Assembly (NCBI RefSeq): GCF_003710905.1
Contig: NZ_RHHV01000003.1
Coordinates: forward strand, 124,001 to 188,000
Reading direction: 5' to 3'
Length of the DNA: 64,000 nucleotides
From: Brevibacillus parabrevis
GTDB taxonomy: Bacteria; Bacillota; Bacilli; Brevibacillales; Brevibacillaceae
Under the pieces are notes generated by a model. That model was given only the letters and a program-made list of their open reading frames with translations, did no database searches and was not told the origin of the DNA. A program made the position numbers and the translations under genes. Below are positions 1 to 9,026 of the stretch, piece by piece (the stretch's first letter is position 1; every line of letters begins with the position of its first letter).

Positions 1-1424
1 TCGGAACCAGCACAACGAAAATGATCGTCAGCCGATTGCGGTTGGGGCGCATGTCCAGCACGTTTTCGCTGCCGCGCTACCAGATCGTGGAGCGGCAGCT
101 GCTGTATGCGAGTGAGGTGCATTCCACCCCGTTGATCGGGTTTGACGAGATTGACGCTGAAGGAATCGGTGCGATTTTGCAAGAGGAGTACAGAAAGGCC
201 CAAATCAGTCTGTCGTCCATCAAGTCAGGCGCCGTGATCATTACCGGAGAGACAGCCAGCAAGAAAAACGCGCAGCACATCGTTCATCTGCTGGCGGAGC
301 GATCCGGCGATTTCGTGGTAGCAACTGCGGGAGCGGACCTTGAAGGCGTGCTGGCAGGCAAAGGCGCGGGGGCGGAAAAACGCTCGCAAACGATCCAGGG
401 AACGATCGTCAATGTCGATATTGGCGGCGGGACGGCGAATGCTGCTTACTTCCAGCGCGGCCGAGCGATTGCGACGGTGACTTTTCACGTCGGAGGCAGG
501 CTGATTCGCCTGGACCAGCAAGATATGGTTACGTACGTGTCGCCGAACATCCAGGCATGGCTTTCTGCGAAAGGCTTGCGCATCACGGTCGGTCAAAGAA
601 TCAGTCTGGCCGAGATTTCGGAAGTGGCGCGGCAGATGGCGTGCAGCATGCTGGATTACTTGACGGGAAAAGAGCGGCAAATATCGGGCTTGCTGGTAGT
701 AGGGCCTCAATTGCGCGGCGATTTCCCGGTGGAGGAGCTGACCGTTTCCGGCGGGGTCGGGAAGCTGATGGAAGGCGCTCCCGTAAGAAGCATGGCAGAT
801 GTGAGTCGCTACGGCGATTTTGGCCCGCTGCTCGGTTACGTGTTGCAGCAGGAGCGGGAAAAAGGGACGTACGCGGTTAACTGGCTCGATCCGGAACAGA
901 CGGTGCGGGCTACGGTTATCGGGGCAGGCATGCAAAGTACGGAGATCAGCGGATCGACTGTGCATATCAAGCCTGAGCTGCTCCCGATCAAAAACATTCC
1001 GATTCTCAAGCTGGAGCTTACCCAGGAGCAGTTGGCGAACCCGGCGCAGCTTCATCAGGAAGTGGCGGCGATTTACCAGCTGGGGGAACGGCTTTTTGAT
1101 AAAACGACAGGAATCCCGTTCGCACTCGCGATCTCGGGCATCGGCTATTGCTCGTATGCGTTGCTGCAAACGATATCCCAGGAGCTGTCCGATCAGTATC
1201 GGCACTATTTTGCCGAGAGCCAGACGATGGTCGTGATCTGCGAGACAGATATGGCAAAAGCATTGGGGCAGGCGCTGGCGCTGCGTTGCAAGGGCGCACC
1301 GGAAATTATTTGCATCGATCAGGTGCGGGTAGAGTATGGCGATTATATCGACCTGGGCGAGCCGATTTCGGGAACGATTATCCCGGTCGTGGTAAAAACC
1401 CTCGCTTTTGACGAGAAGGCGTAA
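1..1424 (+). CDS. eutA: EutA, ethanolamine ammonia-lyase reactivating factor (5' end outside window)
   Basis: EutA is the ATP-dependent chaperone that releases damaged cobalamin from ethanolamine ammonia-lyase so that the enzyme can be recharged. The reading frame stays open to the window edge, and the residues before the first Met at 21 read GTSTTK, which fits the GIDIGTSTT start of the family. The ATG at 21 is therefore internal and the gene is 5' partial. A glycine-rich phosphate loop (NVDIGGGTANAAYF) about 140 residues in marks the actin-like ATPase fold. The gene ends 20 bases before the eutB start, in the fixed order eutA-eutB-eutC, so the three are almost certainly one operon. Identity is secure from fold motif plus context. 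Confidence 0.93.
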   Translation, partial: GTSTTKMIVSRLRLGRMSSTFSLPRYQIVERQLLYASEVHSTPLIGFDEIDAEGIGAILQEEYRKAQISLSSIKSGAVIITGETASKKNAQHIVHLLAERSGDFVVATAGADLEGVLAGKGAGAEKRSQTIQGTIVNVDIGGGTANAAYFQRGRAIATVTFHVGGRLIRLDQQDMVTYVSPNIQAWLSAKGLRITVGQRISLAEISEVARQMACSMLDYLTGKERQISGLLVVGPQLRGDFPVEELTVSGGVGKLMEGAPVRSMADVSRYGDFGPLLGYVLQQEREKGTYAVNWLDPEQTVRATVIGAGMQSTEISGSTVHIKPELLPIKNIPILKLELTQEQLANPAQLHQEVAAIYQLGERLFDKTTGIPFALAISGIGYCSYALLQTISQELSDQYRHYFAESQTMVVICETDMAKALGQALALRCKGAPEIICIDQVRVEYGDYIDLGEPISGTIIPVVVKTLAFDEKA

Positions 1425-1444
1425 CGTATAAAGGGGTGGACAAA

Positions 1445-2806
1445 ATGAACACGAAAACGACTGTGCTTGGACAGACCTATCAATTTCGCGATTTGAAAGA
1501 AATTTTCGCGAAGGCAAACGAAGACAAATCAGGAGACCAGCTGGCTGGGATCGCTGCTTCCGATTCACGGGAACGCGTAGCTGCCAAGCAGGTTTTGGCT
1601 GACTTGACTTTGGCCGACATCCGCAACAACCCCATGCTTCCTCCAGAGGAAGACGAGGTCTCTCGTGTCATTGAAGAGGGGATTAACGAGAAAATTTACA
1701 ACGAGATCAAAAACTGGAGCGTTGCCGAGTTGCGCGAGTACATTTTGAGCCACAATGCGGGCGAGAACGACATCAAGCGGATCAGCCGCGGCTTGTCCAG
1801 TGAAATGATCGCCGCAACAGCAAAGCTGATGAGCAACCTCGACCTGATCACAGCGGCGGCGAAAATTCGCAATGTGACCCACTGCAACACAGCGATTGGC
1901 CAGCCAGGCGTACTGGCCGCACGGGTACAGCCAAACCATCCGTCGGACAACGTGCAAGGGATCAAGGCAGCGCTGTACGAGGGGCTTAGCTACGGAATTG
2001 GCGACGCGGTTATCGGGATCAACCCGGTTATCGATACGGCAGACAGCGTCAAAGATATTCTCACGATGACCAAAGAAGTGATGAACAAGTGGGAGATTCC
2101 GACGCAAAACTGTGTTCTGGCGCACGTCACTACCCAAATGCGGGCAATCCGTCAAGGTGCGCCTGCCGACCTGATTTTCCAATCACTCGCAGGCAGCGAA
2201 AAAGGCAACAATGCTTTCGGTATCGACGTCAAACTGCTGGACGAAGCAGATGAGCTGATGCGCAAAGAAGGTACGTCCTACGGGCCGAACTTCTGGTATT
2301 TCGAGACGGGGCAAGGCTCCGAGCTTTCTTCCGAGGCGCACTTCGGCATCGACCAGGTGACGATGGAATCCCGCTGCTACGGATTGGCTCGCAAGTACAA
2401 CCCGTTTATCGTCAATACGGTTGTCGGCTTCATCGGACCGGAATATTTGTACGACAGCCGCCAGGTCATCCGGGCAGGTTTGGAAGACCATTACATGGGC
2501 AAGCTGCACGGGCTGCCAATGGGTTGTGACGTATGCTATACGAACCATATGAAGGTTGACCAGAACGATATGGACAACTTGGGTATTTTGCTCTCGGCGG
2601 CAGGGGTCAACTTTGTCATCGGGGTAGCCATGGCGGACGACGTCATGCTGAACTATCAATCGACCAGCTTCCACGATATCGCTGCGTTCCGCGAAGTTCT
2701 CGGCCTGCGCCCGGCGCCTGCCTTTGAAAAATGGCTGGAGAAAATGGGGATCATGGAAAACGGCAAGCTGACGGCAAGAGCGGGCGATCCGACAATCTTC
2801 ATGTAA
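1445..2806 (+). CDS. eutB: Ethanolamine ammonia-lyase large subunit
   Basis: The large subunit of adenosylcobalamin-dependent ethanolamine ammonia-lyase, which converts ethanolamine to acetaldehyde and ammonia. Length (453 residues) and sequence match EutB along the whole protein, including the segments ITAAAKIRNVTHCNTAIGQP and LGLRPAPAFEKWLE. I start it at the ATG at 1445 because AAGGGGTGG lies immediately upstream at ribosome-binding distance. The in-frame GTG at 1436 falls inside that site and is unlikely to be used. eutC follows 20 bases later. No microcompartment shell genes are visible on this side of the operon. Confidence 0.97.
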   Translation: MNTKTTVLGQTYQFRDLKEIFAKANEDKSGDQLAGIAASDSRERVAAKQVLADLTLADIRNNPMLPPEEDEVSRVIEEGINEKIYNEIKNWSVAELREYILSHNAGENDIKRISRGLSSEMIAATAKLMSNLDLITAAAKIRNVTHCNTAIGQPGVLAARVQPNHPSDNVQGIKAALYEGLSYGIGDAVIGINPVIDTADSVKDILTMTKEVMNKWEIPTQNCVLAHVTTQMRAIRQGAPADLIFQSLAGSEKGNNAFGIDVKLLDEADELMRKEGTSYGPNFWYFETGQGSELSSEAHFGIDQVTMESRCYGLARKYNPFIVNTVVGFIGPEYLYDSRQVIRAGLEDHYMGKLHGLPMGCDVCYTNHMKVDQNDMDNLGILLSAAGVNFVIGVAMADDVMLNYQSTSFHDIAAFREVLGLRPAPAFEKWLEKMGIMENGKLTARAGDPTIFM

Positions 2807-2826
2807 GAAGAGGGGGTGTATGACGG

Positions 2827-3759
2827 ATGGAACAACAATTGGATTTTTTAGTAGACAAAGTAGTGGCAGAACTGCAAAAGAAACTGTCTGAGCTGGGAGA
2901 AAAAGCTCCTGCGCAAGCGGTGGAACAGGCCGTGGAGAAAGTGGTTGAAGCAAGCATGCAACCAGGCGCACAGCCAAGCGTGGAAGTGAATGGGGCAGCA
3001 GCTTTCCAGTCCGACGTATCGGAGGAGCCGGAGAGAACGGCACAAATCCCGAATCCGCAATGGAAAGAAGGACTCGATGAGCTGTTGACAAGTACGCCAG
3101 CCCGGATTGGCGTATGGCGTACAGGCGTCCGACCATTGACCAAAACGATGCTGCAATTGCGTCGCGATCACGCGGCAGCCGTTGATGCCGTATACGGCGA
3201 AGTCCGCCAGGAAGTGCTTGACCAATTTTCCTTGTTCACAGTGGAAACGCAGTACGACAACACCGAGAACTATTTGAAACGACCGGACATGGGACGCATT
3301 CTCACGGATGAGGGAGTACGCCTGCTGCAAGAGCGTTGCCAAAAGAAACCGCAGGTGCAAATCGTCGTGTCTGACGGTCTGAGCGCCAGCGCGGTGGACG
3401 CCAACCTGAAAGACGTGCTGCCGTCCTTGCTGGACTCTTTGAAAAGCTACGGGCTTAGCTGCGGCACACCGTTCTTTGTCAAAGGCGGCCGCGTAGCAAG
3501 CATGGACCATATCGGCGAAGTTTTGGAGCCGGAAGTATTGGTCATGCTGATCGGCGAACGTCCGGGCCTGGTCACGGCGCACTCCATGAGTGCCTACATG
3601 TGCTATCGTCCGCGCAAAGGGATGGTAGAGTCCGAGCGTACCGTTATCTCCAACATTCACCGTCAAGGCACATCGCCCGTTGAGGCGGGAGCACATATCG
3701 GCACGATTCTCTCCAAAATGCTGGAGCAAAAAGCAAGCGGTGTGAAGCTGGTCTTGTAA
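2827..3759 (+). CDS. eutC: Ethanolamine ammonia-lyase small subunit
   Basis: The small subunit, which completes the cobalamin-binding site of ethanolamine ammonia-lyase. Conserved EutC stretches are present: TRPDMGR-like RPDMGRIL, VVSDGLSASAVDAN, GTPFFVKGGRV, and the C-terminal ISNIHRQGTSPVEAG and MLEQKASGVKL. The protein is 310 residues with a low-complexity linker at about 30-75, as in other EutC. In enteric EutC such an N-terminal tail targets the enzyme to microcompartments; whether that holds here is open. An overlapping ATG at 2820 is out of frame. A GAGGGGG motif precedes the start. Confidence 0.96.
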   Translation: MEQQLDFLVDKVVAELQKKLSELGEKAPAQAVEQAVEKVVEASMQPGAQPSVEVNGAAAFQSDVSEEPERTAQIPNPQWKEGLDELLTSTPARIGVWRTGVRPLTKTMLQLRRDHAAAVDAVYGEVRQEVLDQFSLFTVETQYDNTENYLKRPDMGRILTDEGVRLLQERCQKKPQVQIVVSDGLSASAVDANLKDVLPSLLDSLKSYGLSCGTPFFVKGGRVASMDHIGEVLEPEVLVMLIGERPGLVTAHSMSAYMCYRPRKGMVESERTVISNIHRQGTSPVEAGAHIGTILSKMLEQKASGVKLVL

Positions 3760-3792
3760 GATACGTGGAAAATGACCCGAGGAGGAACTACC

Positions 3793-4734
3793 ATGACATT
3801 CCGCAGAAAAAAAGTAGCCGTCATCGGAAGCGGCTTTACCGGAGCGACCACTGCGTTCATCATGGCGCAAAAAGAGTTGGCTGACATCGTGTTGGTGGAT
3901 ATCCCGCAGCTGGAGAATCCGACCAAAGGAAAAGCGCTGGATATGATGGAATCTTCGCCGGTTCTCGGTTTTGATTCCTCGATCACAGGCACATCCGATT
4001 ACAAAGACATTCAAGGCTCCGATATCGTCATCATCACCGCAGGGATTGCCCGCAAGCCGGGCATGTCCCGCGACGACCTGGTGGCAACAAACGCTGCCAT
4101 TATGCGTTCTGTAGCGGAGCAAGTGAAAATTTACGCGCCGAACTCCATCGTACTCATCTTGTCCAACCCGGTTGATGCGATGACGTACACGTTCTTCAAA
4201 ACGTCCGGCTTCCCGAAACACCGCGTCATCGGTCAATCCGGTGTACTCGACACCGCCCGTTTCCGCACCTTCGTGGCCATGGAACTGAACGTTTCTGTAG
4301 AAGACGTCACAGGCTTCGTACTGGGCGGACACGGTGACGACATGGTTCCGCTCTTGCGTTACTCTTACGCTGGCGGCATCCCGCTGGACAAATTGATCCC
4401 GCAAAATCGCCTCGATGCCATCGTCGAGCGCACGCGCAAAGGCGGCGGTGAGATCGTCGCCCTGCTCGGAAACGGCTCCGCCTACTACGCGCCTGCCGCT
4501 GCCCTGGTGGAAATGGCAGAAGCGATCCTGAAAGACAAGAAGCGCATTTTGCCATCCATCGCATATCTGGAAGGCGAGTACGGCTACCACGACCTGTACC
4601 TGGGCGTGCCCACTCTCCTGGGTGGAAACGGCATCGAAAAAGTCATCGAGCTGGATTTGACTGCCTCCGAGAAGGCGGCACTGGACAAATCGGCTGACTC
4701 TGTTCGCGCGGTTATGAAAGTAGCTGTGCAGTAA
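3793..4734 (+). CDS. mdh: Malate dehydrogenase (NAD-dependent, LDH-like family)
   Basis: Interconverts malate and oxaloacetate with NAD. The N-terminal Rossmann motif reads [15 protein letters not shown], slightly modified from the usual GxGxxG. The substrate loop contains [16 protein letters not shown]; the Arg in ARKPGMSR is the residue that distinguishes malate from lactate enzymes. The catalytic region [10 protein letters not shown] holds the active-site His. At 313 residues it is the usual length. I prefer the ATG at 3793 (GAGGAGG 8 bases upstream) over the ATG at 3772. It lies 33 bases after eutC with no terminator between, so it may be co-transcribed with ethanolamine catabolism. It could be a second MDH besides a TCA-cycle copy. 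Confidence 0.9.
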   Translation: MTFRRKKVAVIGSGFTGATTAFIMAQKELADIVLVDIPQLENPTKGKALDMMESSPVLGFDSSITGTSDYKDIQGSDIVIITAGIARKPGMSRDDLVATNAAIMRSVAEQVKIYAPNSIVLILSNPVDAMTYTFFKTSGFPKHRVIGQSGVLDTARFRTFVAMELNVSVEDVTGFVLGGHGDDMVPLLRYSYAGGIPLDKLIPQNRLDAIVERTRKGGGEIVALLGNGSAYYAPAAALVEMAEAILKDKKRILPSIAYLEGEYGYHDLYLGVPTLLGGNGIEKVIELDLTASEKAALDKSADSVRAVMKVAVQ

Positions 4735-4756
4735 GCGCGCGTGCTAAAGAAGAAGG

Positions 4757-4790
4757 AAGCCCTGCCATCTGGATTTGGCGGGGCTTTTTT
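4757..4790 (+). terminator. Intrinsic terminator after mdh
   Basis: AGCCCTGCC pairs with GGCGGGGCT and is followed directly by a run of T. It closes the eut-mdh unit. Confidence 0.85.
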
Positions 4791-4805
4791 CGTGGGAATG
4801 CAAAG

Positions 4806-4837
4806 AAAAGCCGCCCCTACTGGCAGGGCGGTTTTTT
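4806..4837. terminator. Second, probably bidirectional terminator
   Basis: AAAAGCCGCCC and GGGCGGTTTTTT form a GC-rich stem with T on the plus side and an A/G-interrupted run on the other. It sits between two converging genes and can serve both mdh and the HAD gene. Confidence 0.75.
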
Positions 4838-4850
4838 GCGCTTTCGGTTC

Positions 4851-6134
4851 TTATTTGCTGATCAGTTTTGGCTCTTTTTCGCCCAGCTTGATCGTAGTCT
4901 CGCTCGGAATCCACATGCCTGTGTTTTCGTCGCGGCCTTGCAGCACAACTGTTGGATTGGCTTTTCCAAGCTGTTCGGCTGCTTTCGCTGCTTGCTGACC
5001 GATTTTGCCGCCTTTGACGCGGTTTACGACCAGTGACAGTTGTACGCTGTCCAGCTCGGTCATCATTTCAAAATCGCCGTTGCTGTCGCCTGCGATCAGG
5101 ATTGGGCCGTAGCCGTACTTTTTCGCGAGTACGCTTTGGATGACTTCTGTTTTGCCGTGACCGACAGTGATTGGATAGTTTGGCTGGTACACGTTCGTGA
5201 TCAGGCCATTCTCGGTCTTCAAGCGCATGCCGATAATGTTTTCAGTTGGCAGGTTGTATCCGTATTTTGGCAGAGTGGCAAATACGCGGACAACGTCCTC
5301 AAGCGATGCCGATACGACGTACACGTCGATACCGTTGGCGCGCAGAGTGTTCATCAGGTTTGCCACTTCCGAAGTCAGGCGCAGTCCTGTTGTGTGAGAA
5401 GCGGTGACCACGCCAGCTTTGCCAGCCAATGCTTTCGGGCTTGTCCAGGTCACTTTTTCAATCGCCATGCCCAGACTGACGTCATTGGAAGTCTCGGCAA
5501 GCTGATGAACTTCGTCGATCGTCATGTTGGTGAACAGGTAGAGCACCCATGGATAGCCGACGGAGTTGCTGTGTGTATCGTTGATCGCTTCGTACAGGAA
5601 AAACAGCTTTGTCTTGAAGTCAGCGAATTGCTCCGTTGCTTTCACTTCCTCCAATGTCTTCGTTCCTTTAAAGCCTTTGTAATTTTGGTACAGGTACGTG
5701 TAGTCGGCAACCAGATCGCTTGCGATCGCGTCGAGCGTCACTTGCTTGCCGTCCACGTTTTTGTACGAATCGGAAAAAGGTCCTTCTGGCACATTGGTGC
5801 GGATGACTTTGCCGAATTGTTCTGGCGTCATTTTGTAGGCGAGGTGGTTGATCTGGTAGACGAAGAGAGCTTCCTCTGTGTCGTGCATGATGCTTGTATT
5901 GTCCCAGTCAAAGACTGCGTACGGTTTTTTTGCAGCGTTGTAGGCAGGATTTTGCATGCCGTTTTTCTCAATCAATGCGTTGACAGCCTGATAAGTTGCA
6001 GGCGCCCATTTCCCCTTGTCGAGCGCTTGCGCGGCTGGTGTGGCAGCCTGTGCGGACACAGTAGTCGCGAGCAGAACAGCGATCATCAGCAGTGTCAGCC
6101 ACCAAAAGCTGCGTTTTGCCAGTGTGTGAGACAT
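4851..6134 (-). CDS. Secreted HAD-superfamily phosphatase (phosphorylcholine phosphatase-like)
   Basis: A 427-residue exported hydrolase. The start at 6134 has GAGGGG 9 bases upstream; an in-frame ATG 9 bases earlier lies too close to that site. Residues 1-30 form a signal peptide (basic Lys/Arg, hydrophobic core WWLTLLMIAVLLATTVSA, cleavage near AQA). HAD motif I is VFDWDNTS, with both catalytic Asp residues, and the C-terminal motif GDSNGDFEMM supplies the Mg-binding acidic residues. Overall form resembles secreted phosphorylcholine phosphatases (PchP), but the substrate cannot be read from sequence. A perfect cre site and an attenuator-like leader lie upstream, so sugar-dependent and RNA-level control are both likely. 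Confidence 0.85.
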   Translation of the reverse strand: MSHTLAKRSFWWLTLLMIAVLLATTVSAQAATPAAQALDKGKWAPATYQAVNALIEKNGMQNPAYNAAKKPYAVFDWDNTSIMHDTEEALFVYQINHLAYKMTPEQFGKVIRTNVPEGPFSDSYKNVDGKQVTLDAIASDLVADYTYLYQNYKGFKGTKTLEEVKATEQFADFKTKLFFLYEAINDTHSNSVGYPWVLYLFTNMTIDEVHQLAETSNDVSLGMAIEKVTWTSPKALAGKAGVVTASHTTGLRLTSEVANLMNTLRANGIDVYVVSASLEDVVRVFATLPKYGYNLPTENIIGMRLKTENGLITNVYQPNYPITVGHGKTEVIQSVLAKKYGYGPILIAGDSNGDFEMMTELDSVQLSLVVNRVKGGKIGQQAAKAAEQLGKANPTVVLQGRDENTGMWIPSETTIKLGEKEPKLISK

Positions 6135-6179
6135 AGTTGTCATCCCCTCTTCTTTCTGTAGTTTCGTCGATTTGTCAAA

Positions 6180-6193
6180 TGAAAACGCTATCA
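6180..6193. promoter_or_regulatory. CcpA catabolite-responsive element (cre)
   Basis: TGAAAACGCTATCA fits the cre consensus TGWAANCGNTNWCA at all 14 positions. It lies 46 bases upstream of the HAD gene start and downstream of the leader terminator, where bound CcpA would act as a roadblock. Confidence 0.6.
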
Positions 6194-6218
6194 TTTTTTC
6201 GGGAAGTGAACCAAAGGC

Positions 6219-6279
6219 AAAAAAACAGGGCCCTTCCCGGCGCTTGACGCAAGCGCAGAAAAAGACCCCATTGTCTTTT
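6219..6279 (-). promoter_or_regulatory. Attenuator-like leader of the HAD gene (terminator plus competing hairpin)
   Basis: Read on the minus strand, 6269 to 6227 folds into a long hairpin. GGGGTC pairs with GGCCCT at the base, a mostly G-U/A-U middle follows, and GCGCTTG-CGT-CAAGCGC forms the tip. It is followed by seven T. A second hairpin at 6279-6260 (AAAAGAC/GTCTTTT) uses the same GGTC bases, so the two exclude each other. No gene lies upstream on this strand, so the terminator is in the 5' leader of the HAD gene. It matches no riboswitch I recognise. Confidence 0.55.
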
Positions 6280-6299
6280 GCGTTTTTATTTGTACATCC

Positions 6300-6327
6300 A
6301 TCATACTAAATTCAGCCAAAAAATCAA
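6300..6327 (-). promoter_or_regulatory. Candidate sigma-A promoter of the HAD gene leader
   Basis: On the minus strand TTGATT and TATGAT are separated by 16 bases. Transcription would begin near 6292, giving a leader that runs through the attenuator. Confidence 0.45.
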
Positions 6328-6448
6328 GAAAATTTCGCCAGTTGTCTGCCAGGCAGGAGTGGGTGGAAAAGAACGCGAAGTCAAAAAGGTTTGCAGGTTC
6401 GTGATGGACATAATGAATAAAGAGATGTCAGGAAAAGGATGATGAACG

Positions 6449-7393
6449 GTGAAGCTGATCGAGACGAGCAAGGGCATTTTGACCAATTGCATGGCGTTAA
6501 AAGCAAACGAGTCTTTTCTGGTAGTCGCGGACGAACCGAAGCGGGAGCTTGGCGAGGCGCTATGGGAAGCCGGCAAGCAGCTGGGGGCAGAGTCGGTGCT
6601 GATGGTGATGACAGAGCGTGAAAAGTCCGGGCAGGAGCCGCCTGTGGCGGTAGCAGCGGCGATGAAGAGTGCCGACGTGGTCGTGTGTGTGACCGAGCAT
6701 TCCTTGACGCACACCAAAGCGCGCAAAGAAGCAGCGGCAAACGGGACGAGACTTGCCACCATGCCAGGCATCACCGCAGACATGTTCCTCGAAGGGGCGA
6801 TTTCTGCCGACTATGCGCAAGTGAAAGTGCTGACGGAAAAAGTGACCGAGCTGCTGACCGCAGCCAGTACCGTGCGGATTGAAAAGGCAGGAAAATCGCT
6901 CACTTTTTCCATCGCCGGACGCAATGGCGTGCCGAGCACAGGCATGTATGTCAATCCGGGTGAATCGGGCAACCTGCCTTCCGGAGAAGCGTATGTGGCA
7001 CCGCTGGAAGGAACGGCAGAGGGACAAATCCTCGTGGACGGCTCGATCGCCGGGATTGGCAAAATCGACTCGCCCCTTTTGTTGACGATTGAAAAAGGGC
7101 GGATCACGCAGGCAGAAGGCGCATCGGCTGAGCGACTGCTGCAAATTTTGGGCGATCAAGACGGCCGTCTGCTCGGCGAATTTGGGATCGGAACGAATGA
7201 CAAGGCACGAATTACGGGAGTCGTGCTGGAAGACGAAAAAGTGTACGGAACGATTCACGTTGCGTTTGGCAGCAACAACACATTCGGCGGCACGATTGTG
7301 GCGGGAGTGCATATCGATCTGGTGGTCAAAGACCCGGATGTGTATCTGGACGACACATGCATCATGAAAAGCGGGAAGCTTTTGGGACAGTAG
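6449..7393 (+). CDS. Aminopeptidase-like protein (M29/NicX-type fold)
   Basis: A 314-residue cytosolic protein of the group annotated as leucyl aminopeptidase or aminopeptidase (M29/thermophilic metalloprotease, NicX-type). The C-terminal third has GEFGIGTN and VYGTIHVAFGSNNTFGG, with GGTIVAGVHIDLVVKDPDVYLDD following, typical of the metal-binding half of this family (Glu, His, His, Asp). The start is GTG with AAAGGATGA upstream. It stands alone between divergent HAD and downstream cls. Family members include both true peptidases and a ring-cleaving dioxygenase, so the exact activity is uncertain. Confidence 0.75.
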   Translation: MKLIETSKGILTNCMALKANESFLVVADEPKRELGEALWEAGKQLGAESVLMVMTEREKSGQEPPVAVAAAMKSADVVVCVTEHSLTHTKARKEAAANGTRLATMPGITADMFLEGAISADYAQVKVLTEKVTELLTAASTVRIEKAGKSLTFSIAGRNGVPSTGMYVNPGESGNLPSGEAYVAPLEGTAEGQILVDGSIAGIGKIDSPLLLTIEKGRITQAEGASAERLLQILGDQDGRLLGEFGIGTNDKARITGVVLEDEKVYGTIHVAFGSNNTFGGTIVAGVHIDLVVKDPDVYLDDTCIMKSGKLLGQ

Positions 7394-7473
7394 CCGACTT
7401 GACCCGGGAGCCAGGATGAATCCCGATCACAAATGGTGTATGATGGGAGCATATCCTTTGAGGCGGATGTGAT

Positions 7474-8925
7474 GTGATGTTGTTGCTGGAGCAAATTGTG
7501 GCGGTCATTACGGCAGGGAACCTGGTTTTGGCCGCTGTTCTCATCTTCATGGAGAGGCGCAACATTGCGGCTACCTGGGCTTGGCTGATGGTTCTCCTGT
7601 TTTTGCCGGGTATCGGGTTTCTCTTCTATTTGATTTTTGGGCAAAGACTGAGCAAGAAAAAGCTGTATCGGCTCCGCCAGGGAGAGTTCTCGCATTTTCG
7701 GGCGGCTGTCGACAAGCAGAAAAAGCTTCTGGAACAAGGCGAGCTGCAAGTGAACGATCTGGCGATGGAACGGCATCGGGACATGATTTTCATGAATGTG
7801 GTGAGCGACGGTGCTTACTATACGCAAGATAACGCCATTCAGGTGTTTGCCGAAGGGCACAGCTTGTTCGACCTTATGTTCAAGCAGATTGCAGAGGCAA
7901 AAGAGCACGTTCATTTGCTCTATTATATTTTCAATGATGATGAACTCGGAACACAGCTCGTGCAGCTGCTGACGAAGAAAGCGCGCGAAGGCGTAGAAGT
8001 CAGGCTGCTGTACGATGCGGTAGGGTCGGCAGGCGTCCCTTCGCGGTTTTTCCGGCCGCTGGTGGAAGCGGGCGGGGAGGTCGTCTCCTTTTTCCCTTCG
8101 TCGATCCCGTTCCTTAATTTCCGGGTCAACTTCCGCAATCACCGCAAGCTGACGATCATCGACGGGAAAAGCGGCTATATCGGCGGCTTCAACATCGGGG
8201 ATGAATATTTGGGCAAGGACAAAAAGCTGGGGTATTGGCGAGACACCCACCTGCTAATCGAGGGGAAAGCCGTCTACATGCTTCAGGCCCGCTTTTTCCT
8301 GGACTGGAATTTGTCCGCTCCCAAGCGAATACAGGAGTCGTTTGCCTATTTCCCGGAAATGAATGAGCCACAAGGGACGATTGGTTGCCAGATCGTGTCC
8401 AGCGGGCCAAATTCGGAGAAACAGCAAATCAAGCACGCGTTTCTGAAAATGATCTACAAGGCGCGGAAAAAGATTTACTTGCAAACACCGTACTTCATTC
8501 CGGACGACAGCATGCTGACAGCGCTGAAGATGGCGGCGATGTCAGGAGTGGACGTGCGCGTGATGGTGCCGGGAAGGCCCGACCACCTGATGGTTTTCTG
8601 GGCGACCCACTCTTATTTGGGGGAGCTGTTGAAAAGCGGTGTCCGCTGCTATTTGTATGAAAAAGGCTTCATGCACGCCAAGACGATGGTGGTGGACACG
8701 CAGCTTTCTTCTGTAGGGACAGCGAATGTGGATATTCGCAGCTTCAAGCTGAATTTTGAGACGAACGTGTTCCTGTACGATTCGCAGATGGCCAAGCAAC
8801 TGGAGGAGCTGTTCGAGGCTGATCTGGAGGATTGCCGGGAAATGACGATGGAAGAGTATTTGAACCGTCCGCTCCGTTCGCGGATGCAGGAATCATTGAC
8901 ACGGCTGTTGTCACCGATTTTATAA
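7474..8925 (+). CDS. cls: Cardiolipin synthase (two-domain phospholipase D type)
   Basis: Condenses two phosphatidylglycerol molecules to cardiolipin at the membrane. Residues 1-55 contain two transmembrane helices (VAVITAGNLVLAAVLIFMER, then WAWLMVLLFLPGIGFLFYLI). Two HKD motifs follow: FRNHRKLTIIDG near residue 225 and FMHAKTMVVD near residue 400. Length (483) is standard. The start is GTG at 7474 or ATG at 7477; AGGCGG at 7461-7466 serves either. The gene is followed by its own terminator and is monocistronic. Confidence 0.93.
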   Translation: MMLLLEQIVAVITAGNLVLAAVLIFMERRNIAATWAWLMVLLFLPGIGFLFYLIFGQRLSKKKLYRLRQGEFSHFRAAVDKQKKLLEQGELQVNDLAMERHRDMIFMNVVSDGAYYTQDNAIQVFAEGHSLFDLMFKQIAEAKEHVHLLYYIFNDDELGTQLVQLLTKKAREGVEVRLLYDAVGSAGVPSRFFRPLVEAGGEVVSFFPSSIPFLNFRVNFRNHRKLTIIDGKSGYIGGFNIGDEYLGKDKKLGYWRDTHLLIEGKAVYMLQARFFLDWNLSAPKRIQESFAYFPEMNEPQGTIGCQIVSSGPNSEKQQIKHAFLKMIYKARKKIYLQTPYFIPDDSMLTALKMAAMSGVDVRVMVPGRPDHLMVFWATHSYLGELLKSGVRCYLYEKGFMHAKTMVVDTQLSSVGTANVDIRSFKLNFETNVFLYDSQMAKQLEELFEADLEDCREMTMEEYLNRPLRSRMQESLTRLLSPIL

Positions 8926-8930
8926 CAAGA

Positions 8931-8988
8931 AAAAGGACCCGCTGGCCCTGTGAATCTTTTTCACGGGCTGGGGGTCCTTTCGTTTTTT
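8931..8988. terminator. Bidirectional terminator between cls and siderophore-binding lipoprotein
   Basis: AAGGACCC pairs with GGGTCCTT, enclosing an inner CCCTGTGAA/TTCACGGG stem, with T runs on both strands. Confidence 0.85.
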
Positions 8989-9026
8989 GCGCGTCCCGGG
9001 CGTCACACCCAGTTCAGCGAGGTACT

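Noticed and set aside
225..1568. Long minus-strand open frame over eutA
   Set aside because: Shadow of eutA, which is certain from its motifs and operon position; the translated product is Arg/Cys-rich and resembles nothing.
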